This document shows positions 36,378-47,933 of a stretch of 64,000 bases of DNA, piece by piece. The DNA comes from Marsupella aquatica. Taxonomy: Eukaryota; Marchantiophyta. Position 1 is the first letter of the stretch; the number at the start of each line of letters is the position of its first letter. The DNA lies in assembly GCA_973895155.1 (NCBI GenBank), contig OZ316891.1:17856001-17920000 (forward strand). The letters run 5' to 3'. The notes below the pieces were generated by a model. The model was not told where the DNA came from and did no database searches. It saw nothing but the letters and a program-made list of their open reading frames with translations. The translations under genes were made by a program, and so were the position numbers.

Positions 36378-39300
36378 TCACTGCAGACTAACACACTCTG
36401 ATGGCCAGAGCACAAGAGATCCTACTGCATCTGCAATTATTTCCTGAGGTGGATCATCGTCTCTATTCGGAAATGGCAAATTACAATCAGATACGATCAC
36501 TGTAGTCAACAACACTACTACATGGTCATCCGGGACCACTTTGCCATGGAATTTTGCATGATCCGGTCGCAAAATGCCTGTACCCACACATACCTGCGAG
36601 TCATCCTCCCATGATAGAAGATTATGGACTGGCTCTGCTGTGGCTATCACCTCCACCTTACCTTGGCTGTTTTTCTTGGCTTTCCTGGGTGGCTTATACA
36701 TGACATTATTCATACCTTGGTTGCGAGTCATGACTTTGGCACGAGTGTTTTGTGCTGGTGATCGAGAATTGGCTACACTCTTCTTCAAAGAATCTGCATC
36801 CATATTTGACACTTCTGATTGTGTAGCAGGATTTCCCTGCGACATCATCTCAGTATCTGCCAACATTGTACTTGCTTCAATTGAAGCATCTACAATCTTA
36901 CTTGCATCCAATGTTGCTCCCAAGTTTCGACGTCGCTTCACCCTACTCCCACTTGGTTGAGAGTCTGTCAACTCTGCATCAACTACAATTCAGTGTCATG
37001 TCCAACATAAGTCAATCACTCATCACATGTGCTAAATGTACATGTCACCAACCACAAAGTTGTCACTATCTCCTTACCATTATGAACAACCTTCTTCCCC
37101 TTCTTTGCCATTGCCATATGCTCCATGTCTGCTTCTGTTGATCAATAAACACACCACAATATTCAGGTTGAATCTATTAACCAATGAATTGTTGCTCAAC
37201 ATTCATATAGAGGAATTTAAAGCATCAGCTTACCTGATACCTCCTTGGCTATGGTCACTGAGGCACTGGGCACATCTTCTTCATTATTGCTCTTTGAATC
37301 ACCTGATACATCAATCATGATGTCACTTCAGATCCCAGTTCATCCAACCAGTTCTTACAGAAAAGATTACCTCCAACCGGCTTAAGCTTCACAAAACTCC
37401 ATGCACTTTTCAAATGTAATGTACTGGATCATAGCAGGTTACCTGTCTCAGCAACCTTCTTGCCCTTCTGCTTACTGATTACAGGGTCCTTCTCTGCCTC
37501 CACTCTTCCTGCATTCAAACCATTCACTCAATTCATGAAAACTTACTTCTGACATTTGAACATAGGACACAATGAACAATGGGCCGGTGTCATTTCCATA
37601 CCTGTGTCAGATTTGCCAATTCCCTTTTTTGTTAACAAGGGCACACTTTGTACAATGTTGCCCTCATTGTTTGGTTGGGAACCACCCAATTTTTCAATCA
37701 CAAGCTTGAAATTAGATTCCACTGATGCAAGAAGGTTTGCTACAGATGCCTCCACAATATCCAAACGATCAGCCAATTTACTTTCCACTCGAGGGAGTCC
37801 ACACTCTAATGACTTCAACCGTTCACACATCTCTGTGAGAGTTGTAACAGATAACTGTCCCCAAGAACTGGTTGCTTACTTCCTACTACATTTCTTTCTG
37901 ATGCTCAAGGCCAAATAGTCACAGAACATACAGAATTACAACATAGTCACCTGTTTGGAAGTTACACTTGTCACCTCACTCCTTTGTTTCATGAACTCCT
38001 CTCTCACTTCTTGTGCTGATGGTTCTTCACTTGTCAATTTCTTCTGCAGTCCACATCAACATACATATGAATGAAACCAAGTGTTGATTGTCAATGAAAA
38101 TGTAATAATGGTAGCAAGATGATAAGTTTGAGGCTTACTATCAGGCATGTCACTGCCTTACCAATTGTTCTTTCACTGGAGCATAACTTCCTCTCCCAGC
38201 CTGTGAAAGGTGTTTCACTTTGCCTCGAGCATTTGACATCAGTTCACTCTTGCTCTGTCCAGCCTCCGACATGAACCCTTTGATTAACCGTGTCCATTGA
38301 TCCAATTCCAATGATGGGGGTGGTGGCATTCTCCTGTTAGAACCATTGTCTATCCACATCCTTTTCAACCTATGCCTCTCTTGTTTCAAAATCCTCATTG
38401 CATAATCTGATATGCAATCTTCAACTGGGCCCTTACCATCATTACCAACATACTCCCACCGTTCAAGAATGTCCTTGCAGATAGCAGCCCAATCAGCTTT
38501 GTTCTGACTCCTAAACTCTGTAATGCTCAAATCTAACCAACGCAATACTTCTCCTCTTAGGTCAGAATGCCAACGGTTCTTACCATCACATGTGGGAGTT
38601 ATCCAACCTTCGGAATTCACTTCTACTTTACCAAATTTGTTACTGTCTCCTGCCTTGGTACTCCCTGAAGCGCTACTAGGTGTCCCTCCACGGCCTGGTG
38701 TCCCCCCACGGCCTGGGGTCCCTCCACGGCCTGATCTCCCCCCATGGTCTGGATTGCATTGTCCAAACCTCCCTGGAGTCCCTGTACATTTATAGGATCC
38801 ATTTACAGTCACTTACATTAGGTAAGTATGAATCATAAATCCCGCTGCCAAATATACAGTGGACTTCAGAGCAATTCTGCAATGACCAAGTTACCTCTCC
38901 CTTGGCGCATAGATGGTTCTGGACCACCTGTCCTATTGCTTTGTCTTGATGAATTAGGGGCGTTTCTCCCGCCTGTGAATGATTGCCTCCTATCTGAACG
39001 TGGATGGCCTTTGTTGTTTTCGTGATTGTCCCAATCAGAGTCTGCATACCAACAGGTACATGCCACACTCATGGACCTGTAAGATAAACTCTTTGCCCTA
39101 GCTACACATCAGATAAGTGCATATTGAGCTAAATCTCTACTACCATCACAAAATCACTAGCACAAGGCACTTACTTGTCCAATCATCCTCCTCACCTTTC
39201 CATTGCCCTCTGTACCCGTCTCTACCACGCTCTGGGTGTTCATATTCATCCCATCCATCTTCTGCTCCATCATAGTCATCATCATAATTATCAGGCGTCC

Positions 39301-39517
39301 CTTGCCAATAACTCTGGCTCCTTCTAGGGTATGGATTATGTGATTTCTCTCTACCTGCCCACCTACCTGGGACTTGATGAGGGCCCTGTGCATCTTGCAC
39401 AGGTGCATTTTTCTGTGAGCCCCCTGCATCTGGGTCTCCATCCATATCCAATCTTTCCTCTTCACCCCACTCTCCAAGCCCCATGTCTGTCTCCATGTCA
39501 TCACCCTCTTCCCCCAT
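36378..39517 (-). CDS. TnpA-like protein of element A (Ptta/En/Spm plus TNP1-like C-terminus)
   Basis: Starts at ATG 39517 with an acidic region (MGEEGDDMETDMGLGEWGEE), with a donor near 39170. Next come a block at 39050-38870 (basic, Gly/Asn-rich) and a block at 38800-38150 with a Gly-Arg repeat RGGTPGRGGTPGRGG. That last block also holds the Ptta/En/Spm-type core: GKNRWHSDLRGEVLRWLD, RILKQERHRLKRMW, SKSELMSNARGKVKHLSQ and AGRGSY. Later blocks include 37830-37600 and 36971-36378. The C-terminus has CVGTGILRPDHAKFHGK ... IIADAVGSLVLWPSE, which fits the TNP1/EN/SPM domain (Transposase_23). In En/Spm, TnpA-like proteins bind subterminal repeats and assist the transposase. Exon limits in 38150-36971 are not all resolved. 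It lies just downstream of the transposase in the same direction. Confidence 0.65.
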
Positions 39518-39904
39518 AGCTTCTGCACAGCACCCACAACCAAACAGGGAGAATCAGCACACTAAATTCAAAGTATCAATCAATTTCATGCATATCCAAC
39601 TATCCTAAACATCATTCCAGGCAGCAATTCCCGTTCTGTGACTCTGTGCAGGTAGTCATCCTCAACCTCATACTTGCCAATTGCCAGCTGTTGCCTATTG
39701 CAAATCATCAACCTCATCATATTCCATTTGCCCAGGTTCATCATATGTCTCTCTCAATGTTAAGGGGATGTAGTCAGTCCTTGCCCGAGTTGGAAGTACA
39801 GTCTCATGACTAGGATGCTCGAATGCAGCATGGTCATCCAAACTGAACTCTACTTTACTTCCATCCATCCGCCTGTTCCGTGCTTGGCTATGGCATACCA
39901 CCCT

Positions 39905-42900
39905 CTAGCCATGTGACTCCTCCACATCTGCAAAGAAAGCTTGTTCAACTTGGCTAGGGAAAACAAAAGGCTCAGACCATTCTGGTACTCTGGACCTAAA
40001 ATTGGCCAACAAGAACCCATCATGATCACGCTTCATGGTGGCCCTTGGTCTCTGCCACTCTGATTTCACCCATGATCCCTTCATCAATATCACTGGGACA
40101 CTTGTGTTACCATAATTCAACACCCAAATGTCGGTCAACTGCCCCACGTAACCCATCTTCATCCACCCCCTCTGTTCTTCAGAGGTTCTCTGCTCAAACA
40201 CAGAAATCAAACCACAATCATATGATACACAATGGTCACCCTGCTCATCCCTCACTCGATAATGATTTCCATAAGCTCTCATCCGTTTGTAGGTCAGAAT
40301 AGACAATCGTGGTGGCACAGATAGAAGATACAAATCCTTCTCCATATCTGGGTGATGTCTACTATGCTCTCGAATTGTCACCCGAATCCACTGCTCGAAC
40401 TGTGGGAAGGGATCCTGCTGCCCAGAGTGTGCAGCTTTTTGCATATCATATTCCCTGCAATATGAGGTACAGGCATAGTTAGGTCTAAACAACACATGAC
40501 AACCTAAGATCACCCTTGGAACAGACAAGAAGCATCACAACAAAGGCAAGTCAATTCAATCACTCACCTCCACCATGGTTGCATAGGCTCTGTGTTTGCC
40601 AACACATATGAATGAGCCTTGTCTCGAATCGCAACAGGCAGCTGAACAGCACGTCCCACACCTTCAACAACCTCGCCACTCACTCCATCATCTTCACCAG
40701 ATTTCCAAACTCTTGTCATAGCTTCACCAGACCCAGCCATGTACTCTGTTAGGAATCCCAACGTCTCATCCTTAATGTACCCCAATGCCATGGAAGCCTC
40801 TGGCCTGTAGTATGTTCTCACATGACCTTTCAACAACTTCATGTATCGCTCCATAGGGTACATCCATCTGGTACTGACTGGCCCATACTGCCCTAGCTCT
40901 TCTACCACATGGATTAGGAGATGAGTCATAACATCAAAGAAAGCAGGGGGGAAGTATATCTCCAAGTCACAGAGGACATAAGCAGCATCCTGCTTCAACT
41001 GCTCCAATCCTTGGGGATCCCACACTTTCACACATATACGGCGAAATACATTGCACAGTCGAAGAATGACATTATGGACTGGTTTCTGCATGAGACCTCT
41101 GAGGCATAGGGGCAGAATGTGCTGCATCAACACATGGTAGTCATGTGTTTTCATACTGCCAAGTTTATTCTTTGTAATATGCTTCTTGAAGGCACCAGCA
41201 TAGCCAGAGGGCACTTTCAGACAGCTCAATCTATACAAGAATGTCTTCCATTCATCCTGTGTGCACACATAGGGAGCTTGGAACTTGAGAAGTACATTGG
41301 GATTGCTTGCATGGGGCTTCAACCAAAGGTGAGGGCGAATCCCCTTCTGTTGCATATCAGCTCGAACTGCTCCTGTATCTTTCTCACCCGACAAGAACTT
41401 CAGCAAGCTCTCACAAATATTTTTCTCAATGTGCATGACGTCCACATTGTGTTTGCTGGGCTCGAATTCCTGCACTCCACAAAGCAAAGAATTCAACAAC
41501 AGAAACACTAATTAACCACATAGGAGGATTGTAACCAACATCAATCCACCATTGCTCCAATCTAAAATTGCAATCATACAGGGGCTGGAGGCTAAGTACA
41601 TTACCCTCCAGTACTCCAACTCCAAGTCCATCAAGGTCTGTCTTTTCACACCGTGTTTCACCACTGGATCCTCAGGTTCTCGATCAGTGGCACTTCTCTT
41701 GTCCCAATCAGCCTTCCTGGCTGCCCACCTCAGGACTTGCTCTCTGGTGACCCTCTGTGGTGGGCCACGAAGCTCTGTTTTGTTGTTGAAGTGTGCAATT
41801 TGAGACCGTGTGTGCCTGTAAGGATGATCAACAGGCAGATACCTTCTATGCCCCTGAAATTTCATACTGTGCAGGGCATGCGACCACTCACTTGTCACAT
41901 TTTTCCCACATGGTGTGCACCCCACATAGCCCTTTGTCACTCGTCCAGATATGATGCCATGGCCTGGGTAATCTGCTATATCCAGCAAACAAATTGCATG
42001 CAGTCTAAAGGGGCTGGGTCGAAGAAGCCCCTTCAGAACATCATGGGTTAACACCCCTTCTATCCACAAAGTCTTCCACTCTTCCACTGCTGGAGCCAAC
42101 ATGATATCTATGAATTGCTCGGTCACAGAAGCTGGTCCAGGGATTAACAACACCATCATGACAAAAAACCTCTTTGTAGTCATCCATGGGGGAAGGTTGT
42201 AATTTAGCAGCGTAACCGGCCAACATGAATAACGGTTGTTTTTGTCTCCAAATGGGTTTACTCCATCCAGTGATAGACCAAATCTAAAGTTCCGCTTCTC
42301 TGCAGCAAACTGTGGCCACCTCTCATCAACAAATTTCCAATGGTTGGAATCTCCAATGTGACGCTGCAGGCCATCACTGCTCTTGTTATCAGGAGTCCAT
42401 GTCATCAGCTTGGAAATGGCAGGGCATCTAAACAGACGTTGTAGTCTAGGAATGAGAGGAAAATGACGAAGAACCTTGGCAGGGTGTGTACATTTCCCTA
42501 CATTCTTGTACCTGTGCTTACCACAATGAGGGCATGTCAATTTATCTACATGCTCTTTGCGAAAGAGAACACACCCATCAGGGCATGCGTCAATAGACAC
42601 ATAGTTCAGCCCAAGGTTAGACATCAATTTCCTAGCCTCGTACATATTTTTTGGAATTGAATTACCATCTGGTAACACATTTCAGCGCAGGAAGGTCAAC
42701 AACTCTGTCACAAATATATTGGGAACATTGTGATTGCCACAGATGTTCAACAACAACACGACAAAACCCAGCTTGGAGCAGTTCGACCCCTCGTAGATAG
42801 GAATGCAAGCTTCTTTGATGTGTTTTGGGCCCCCAAACACCCACTCCCTCTCTGCTGCACCTTCCCCAATGTCAAAGTCAGGTTCAGCTTGGCCGTCGCC

Positions 42901-43329
42901 AATGTGTGGCTGCGGTTCATTGTCCTCTTTTGATTCCACTGTGTCGTAAAATGCCTCTCCATCTCCATCTTGGTCATCCACGTTCTCATGTTGGACCCCA
43001 GGACCATCCTCTGCACAGTCTATGTCCTGCTCTACGTAGTCTCTACGCCTAGCTGTATTAGAATCCACAAAGTCAGCTCTCCACTCTTCATCAGAGGAGT
43101 CTTCTTCTGCTGGTACATTCCAAACCCTCCACCGAGGGTGCCTTTCATGCCGCAACAGGTGAAGGTGCACAGTGTTCAAACTCAACGACTTGAATCCTTG
43201 GCACTGTGTGCATGGGCATCTCATCCTCCTACTCCTACCTTGGGCGGCCCGGGCTTGTTCACGCATCCACAATTTAGAATCATGATGCCTAATCCTAAAT
43301 GGGTTGTGAAGAGGCAACCTTGGAGCCAT
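39905..43329 (-). CDS. TNP2-type CACTA transposase of element A, one in-frame TGA
   Basis: Exons 43329-41605, 41469-40568 and 40454-39905 join in phase (1059 codons). The ATG at 43329 gives MAPRLPLHN. The N-terminal zinc-binding block is MRCPCTQCQGFKSLSLNTVH. After an acidic stretch the Transposase_21 core follows (SLDGVNPFGDKNNRYSCWPV, LLIPGPASVTEQFIDI, GYVGCTPCGKN), then HNVDVMHIEKNICESLLKFL, a DUF4218-like FDVMTHLLIHVVEEL ... RWMYPMERYMKLLKG, and a DUF4216-like block with YVGQLTDIWVLNYG. One TGA (42682-42684) interrupts exon 1 between LLTFLR and NVLPDGNSIP with no frame change. The DUF4216 block ends at TAG 39905, but GWYAIAKHGTGGW-like sense continues in another frame to about 39850. The enzyme would cut at the CACTA termini; activity is doubtful with the TGA. 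Confidence 0.88.
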
Positions 43330-43655
43330 CACTATACACACGCACTCAGCACCCTGTCATTTTATTATGCAAGTGAAAAATACACTTCCTGTTAAGGATT
43401 TCACCCCCGACTGTACTTGCCAAAATACGTAACGTTCCAAAAAAACAAAAAAACAAAAAATATAGGTGCCTGAGTCATGTACCTATTCTCAAGTGAATGA
43501 GACAAAATTCCTAAATGTTTGAGGGTGTCAACTCCTCCGCTGTCCTCACATGTACTGCCTCTGCACGTACATCCATGACCATATCAGAGTCCAATCATGT
43601 ATAGTCATAGACACAGGTGCCAGGTGCGAGACCGGTGTGAGATGTCCTCATCTTA

Positions 43656-44189
43656 CTACCACATCAAATATGGATACCAATCCTGTTGTCGATGCCACTC
43701 AGCCCTGAGGTACTCAGGCATGTACATTAAGTCATCAAGGTCTAAACCCTGCTCATGCCATGGTGGTCTTCGATCCGTGCCTACAAGCAGTGGCAGCAGT
43801 GCCCTCCATGGTGCACATGTTGCTACCAAGTCCCTCCACTGGGTACTAATTAGTCTATATTTGCAGATATCTTGTGCGCCAGACACCACAAGAACCCTCG
43901 GCCAGACATGTGTAAGAACTATATCATCTGCCAAATCAGGCAACAAGGAACCACCTACAGCATCGTGCTTGTCTAACTCATCTGCTGAAAAGTAAATGTC
44001 CTCTTCCGACTGTGCATCCTCATTCACCACAGCATTCACAACACATCCAAGGTCTGCAGGCATTATCTCGGATGGAGCTACACTCTGTCTGGTTACCAAT
44101 CCACACAAGTAAGCCCAAGCAGTAGCCATGCACGATGCAACCCGTAGGAGGACCCTACATAGGGCCTGACGGTCTGGAAGAGGCAGCAT
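43656..44189 (-). CDS. F-box-like cargo protein of element A
   Basis: The first ATG in frame is at 44189 (MLPLPDRQALCRVLL), giving 177 residues; an upstream exon is possible. Central acidic EEDIYFSADELDKHD is followed by LLPDLADDIVLTHVWPRVLV ... ICKYRLISTQWRDLVATCAP. This fits the F-box pattern (LP.D....IW.R......L...R.VS..WRDL) that binds SKP1 in SCF ubiquitin ligases. The conserved tail RRPPWHEQGLDLDDLMYMPE followed by YLRAEWHRQQDWYPYL is shared with the element B copy and may be the specific part. It is placed between BRCT and TNP2 in the same direction. The F-box call rests on pattern only. Confidence 0.55.
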   Translation of the reverse strand: MLPLPDRQALCRVLLRVASCMATAWAYLCGLVTRQSVAPSEIMPADLGCVVNAVVNEDAQSEEDIYFSADELDKHDAVGGSLLPDLADDIVLTHVWPRVLVVSGAQDICKYRLISTQWRDLVATCAPWRALLPLLVGTDRRPPWHEQGLDLDDLMYMPEYLRAEWHRQQDWYPYLMW

Positions 44190-44365
44190 ACCCACCAAAG
44201 TCTTCAGCCAAACAGAGCCCAGCAAGTAGATTCACAGTCACACCCCATGCAACAGGAAACAACAATCACTTCAACTGCGACCAACCATGACAAGATGAGT
44301 TAGTTCAAGGATCACATTTATTACAAAATTGTGATTTATACAAAAATATGAGGGACTCCTACTCC

Positions 44366-45214
44366 TCACTCTCTCCCACCTTTGCTAAGCATACATCTCC
44401 GCTGAATCTTGGAGGGCCAGGCCTCAAAAATATCAAAGTCCCAAGCATTCTGTCGCTTCCCTCTAGCTGCTAATTCCAGAAGCCAATCAGGGGAAAGCAC
44501 CCAAAGATTGTTGTTCATGACAAAATCACGCACTGTTGTCTTAAAGAATTTTCTGCATATTTTCATGTATGACAGACCTACAACATGAGTGGAGGTTTCT
44601 GTTAGACTCTCCTCCACTATCCCACCTAGCTCAACAACTATAGACTTGTACAATCTGCACTTAGTCTCCCCAATTCCTTCTTCTGCAAATACCACACTGA
44701 ACCCCTTCATAATGGTATTTCTCTCCTTGCCATGCTCATTCAATATAGCATCTGCACGCATAGGATGGTGTCCTATGTTGACAACAGGTCCATATTGGAC
44801 AGAAGCAAAGTTGGGTTTCTCTGCCGCTGCTTCATAGGCTTCCTTTTCAGCCAAAGCCTCTGCAGTGGCCTCCTCACTCTCCCACAACTCATATTGCTCA
44901 GTACTCTGTACACACCTATGTTTAACAGAATCGATCAGCCAAGAGACTTCAACTACTTTTAGACCTTGGTTGGTAATGGCAGAATCAATGAAGGACCATG
45001 ACCAGTTGTTCATCACATCCAGCCATGTCCCCGCAACAACATGTGTAGTCTGTGGAGTGATGTCCTTGACTTCAGTCCCATGGAACTCTGAGAATCGTTT
45101 TTGTACGATTGGCCAACTCACTTGGGTGAACCCATAGTGGCCAGGAATCAAAATGGCTTTGATTCCAGCCAACAGAGGCAGGTGGTCAACCTTTGTACGT
45201 TTCCTAGAGGCCAT
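44366..45214 (-). CDS. Tandem-BRCT cargo protein of element A
   Basis: ATG at 45214 gives MASRKRTKVDHLPLLAGIKA, 282 residues in one exon. BRCT 1 is about residues 14-100: a gap-like RFSEFHGTEVKD, then TTHVVAGTW and the diagnostic Trp in VVEVSWLIDSVKHR. An acidic Ala/Glu linker follows (about 105-140). BRCT 2 is about residues 165-255: IVVELGGIVEESLTETSTHV and the Trp in LWVLSPDWLLELAARG. BRCT pairs bind phosphopeptides and serve DNA-repair and chromatin complexes. There is no polymerase or ligase domain, so it is a stand-alone BRCT protein. It is present in A between the PHD and F-box-like genes and absent from the matching place in B. No frame damage is seen. Confidence 0.8.
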   Translation of the reverse strand: MASRKRTKVDHLPLLAGIKAILIPGHYGFTQVSWPIVQKRFSEFHGTEVKDITPQTTHVVAGTWLDVMNNWSWSFIDSAITNQGLKVVEVSWLIDSVKHRCVQSTEQYELWESEEATAEALAEKEAYEAAAEKPNFASVQYGPVVNIGHHPMRADAILNEHGKERNTIMKGFSVVFAEEGIGETKCRLYKSIVVELGGIVEESLTETSTHVVGLSYMKICRKFFKTTVRDFVMNNNLWVLSPDWLLELAARGKRQNAWDFDIFEAWPSKIQRRCMLSKGGRE

Positions 45215-45830
45215 GTACACACGGGCCACCTAATCACTGCAGACCGGAAGATAATGCGTTCACCTGATAATCGGAGGGCCCTTAAAATGCTGCGTTTATA
45301 ACTTGGTCCAGTCCAGTCGTCTGGTGAGTCTCTGCTCCAATTCCAAACGGGAGAAATATTGGGACAAACATACTAGACACCTGCAAGCATGCACCTCATA
45401 GTTTGAATATGTGCCTTGACAATATTGAAGGTGACAAGTGCAATTGTTTTGTGATGCCACATACAGATGTTGTAAATGGGCAGACATTCAATGAGAATCG
45501 AAAATGTTGGTACACTTTAAGGGAATTCTCGCAAATTAAATAGCCTTGTAACTTATATGCTCATAATGAGAAGTCCTGATTTAATTTAAGCAGTGTCATG
45601 TAAGTCGTGATCAAAATGATTGTCGTGATCAAAATGATTGCAGAGTTAAAAAAGTTCCTAGAAGGCTTAAGGGGAGTTTTTGAAGGCATGTACCCAGGAA
45701 CAAGTAATGAACTTAGGGTACTTGTTGCCTAAGTATCCTCTCCTACAGAGGTCCTTCTTCTCAAAATTGGAATGTCTGCAATCTCCAAGGTATCCACATC
45801 AGGTGCACTATGCATGTACATTATTCAGGT

Positions 45831-46511
45831 TCAAAGCCAAGAAATGTGATCTCTCATGGGAGTGTGCAAAGTAGGATCTATGGCATGGCGATGACAATAG
45901 AAGATCCATCGATCAACACCATGTGCAGAGTGATGATAGGTGTGTGTGTCACAAGCATAGCCTTCTGCTTGACGCTCCTTCAAACAATGAAAGTGCCACA
46001 TGGTGGGACACCTAACACAGTGGACTATGTCCACCCAGAAATCTTCATCGTGCTGACCACATGCCTTGCACTTATGAAGTGGGCAAGCTGTGGCAAGATC
46101 GGGCAAACATGAAAAACAAAAGAACCTCACACAATATCTGTCAGGGCATTTCCTAACAAGTGGTGGAGCATCAACAGAGCCCTCATAAGACCCCAACTTC
46201 CCACACTGTGCACACTTAGCCTGCTTCTCCAAACAATCAGTGCACATCCAGCCTCCCTGGTGTGCTGACGGGAGGCCCACCCCTGGACAGTTGTTTTCTG
46301 CAGCAAGGTCAGACTCCGGGTTGAGGTGGAAATGCCTCATGCAAGGGCCCTCACATATGGCTAAGCCACCACCATCGTCACAAATGGCACAACAATGAGC
46401 TGCCTTCTGGAAAATCTGACTTGCGGAGAAGTTACTACCATCTGGCCCAACTACACCTGTGTTGCTCACCTCTGTCCCCCGCTTCTTGGCTCGGATTTTA
46501 GGGCGTGCCAT
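45831..46511 (-). CDS. EDM2-like PHD-finger cargo protein of element A
   Basis: Intact 226-residue frame. The ATG at 46511 (G at -3 and +4) gives MARPKIRAKKRGTEV. Residues 41-93 are an atypical PHD: CAICDDGGGLAICEGPCMRH, FH, then WMCTDC. Residues 100-135 (CAQCGKLGSYEGS ... CPDRYCVRFFCFSCLP) and 143-176 (CPLHKCKACGQHDEDFW ... HCVRCPTMWHFHCL) complete the run of Cys/His clusters seen in plant EDM2 and related NSD-type proteins. The end is MRDHISWL, like the B copy. EDM2 family knowledge: reads histone marks and controls H3K9 methylation and RNA processing at transposon-containing genes. No other EDM2 domain (methyltransferase-like part) is present. A chromatin-reading role for the element is inferred. 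Confidence 0.85.
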   Translation of the reverse strand: MARPKIRAKKRGTEVSNTGVVGPDGSNFSASQIFQKAAHCCAICDDGGGLAICEGPCMRHFHLNPESDLAAENNCPGVGLPSAHQGGWMCTDCLEKQAKCAQCGKLGSYEGSVDAPPLVRKCPDRYCVRFFCFSCLPDLATACPLHKCKACGQHDEDFWVDIVHCVRCPTMWHFHCLKERQAEGYACDTHTYHHSAHGVDRWIFYCHRHAIDPTLHTPMRDHISWL

Positions 46512-47180
46512 GCCTACGCCTGAGACAGATAGTACAATTTAGTAGAGTGCACAGACAATACAATTTAGTGCAGTGTACAAAAAGTACAGTGTAGCATATA
46601 GACTAGAGTGGCAATTGCTACTGCAATGAAATGTTCACACACATGTGCAGAGTAGACATACTTTTTGGTTTGTTGAGCCCACACTAAAAACTGATCCCCT
46701 CGTACAATAGCTCCACCTACACCTCAATTTTGTGGCTATGATTCACCAAAGGAGATCTGCAACAAGATTTAATGCATTTGAATCACATATAACAATCGTG
46801 ACATGTAAAACAGGCATTTTTTGAACAGGATTGGTATCAAGCAGTGTGATCAGGGTTGTAATTTATACATCCTAAATAGGCTATGATAGTGAATGAGACA
46901 AATAAGTTAGGCATAAATCACTTTTTCCAGGTTATCACATGGCCCATTAATTCCAGTCTTTGAAAGGAGACTTTTAAGTGAGCTTGCTAGCCTCTTAAAT
47001 TAGGATATTGTACTTAGTGCAGCCATAATAGGATAAGTTATGTACTGTTGACCGTAAACCCTGGACCCAAAATTGCTCATAATTCAAAATCTTAAGTAAA
47101 TATCCTCTCTGTTCAAGTCAAAGTGTTAAGTTATAGGTCAATGGTCTCTGGTCTGTGCATGCGGTGTGACAAGTGGTCTT
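46512..47180. other. Spacer in element A
   Basis: AT-rich, no gene seen between the PHD gene start and the Cys-rich gene stop. Confidence 0.5.
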
Positions 47181-47630
47181 CTACAGCGTGTGATCCAAAC
47201 ATGTGTAGACACCAAAGTGACCGGTGGTGGGGTCTGGGAGGGCAGGACAAGTGACATCGCCAGGCACACTGCAAGATGGCGAGTGGTTCCAGATGATACA
47301 TTGTGCTCTGTGAAAAAACCGACATCCAAGAGAACGGTCATCCAACTCTAGGCCAGAAGCCCTACAGGCAGGACAGTCATACTGGCAACTGTGCACACAC
47401 CCTTGGGCCCTAATTTGTGGCGGGTCATGTACGAGAGACAAAAATACTAAGGATGTTGGGAAGGGTGGAGAAGCAGGTACAGGGCGGCTGTAGTTATTCC
47501 TGGCAACAACTGGGTACTCAAAGTACCATGCAGACTGGGCTGGAAGGATCCCAAGTCTGACATACTCAAGGCGCAACATCTCTGCCTTGCGTGCAAGCCG
47601 CACATGTTCAGCATTGCAGGTCCTCACCAT
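47181..47630 (-). CDS. Novel Cys-rich 'HSCQYDC' cargo protein of element A
   Basis: The ATG at 47630 gives MVRTCNAEHVRLARKAEML; 149 residues. It is not a family I know. It shares with the element B protein (52654-53106) MVRTC, RLE.VR.G..P..SAWYF.YP, V..N.YSRP.P, PFPTS, GC.HSCQYDC.ACR, WNH and CPALP.P, at equal length. The four-cysteine core C..HSC..YDC..C plus later Cys/His residues suggests metal binding. It may be a distant zinc finger, but I cannot place it. It is transcribed toward the PHD gene in the same direction. The start is chosen because both copies and the fragment at 47934-48131 begin MVRT at this ATG. Function unknown. Confidence 0.65.
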   Translation of the reverse strand: MVRTCNAEHVRLARKAEMLRLEYVRLGILPAQSAWYFEYPVVARNNYSRPVPASPPFPTSLVFLSLVHDPPQIRAQGCVHSCQYDCPACRASGLELDDRSLGCRFFHRAQCIIWNHSPSCSVPGDVTCPALPDPTTGHFGVYTCLDHTL

Positions 47631-47933
47631 AAGTGTTGCTTTTGTGGAGTGTCGTGTGTTCACGTCCTCTGATAAGCACCTTCGATCAGCAAGGTGAGCA
47701 GGAGCTGTACTTGCCTCACCAACAGCAACCAACCTTAAATTATCAGTTCCCACTCACTGTGTCATTCCATTGGTTCCAGCTAGGGGTCACAATGTAAACA
47801 TAGCATGAAACACTCCTAATCAACTTGCTTACAAACTACAATATCCAGAAAGAGTGAAAGTCTCACCCTCCAGTGAGCAGTAGAGAGGTAGTTCACGGGA
47901 TGTGTTGATGTGCAGTTAAACCTCCACTATTGC

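Noticed and set aside
41119-42051. Plus-strand frames across 41.1-42.1 kb
   Set aside because: Antisense shadows of the element A transposase; no domain.
44190-44225. Upstream start of the F-box-like gene
   Set aside because: The first codon is CTG, not ATG; the ATG at 44189 is used. Similar non-ATG extensions were dropped for the BRCT, PHD (B) and HSCQYDC (A) genes.
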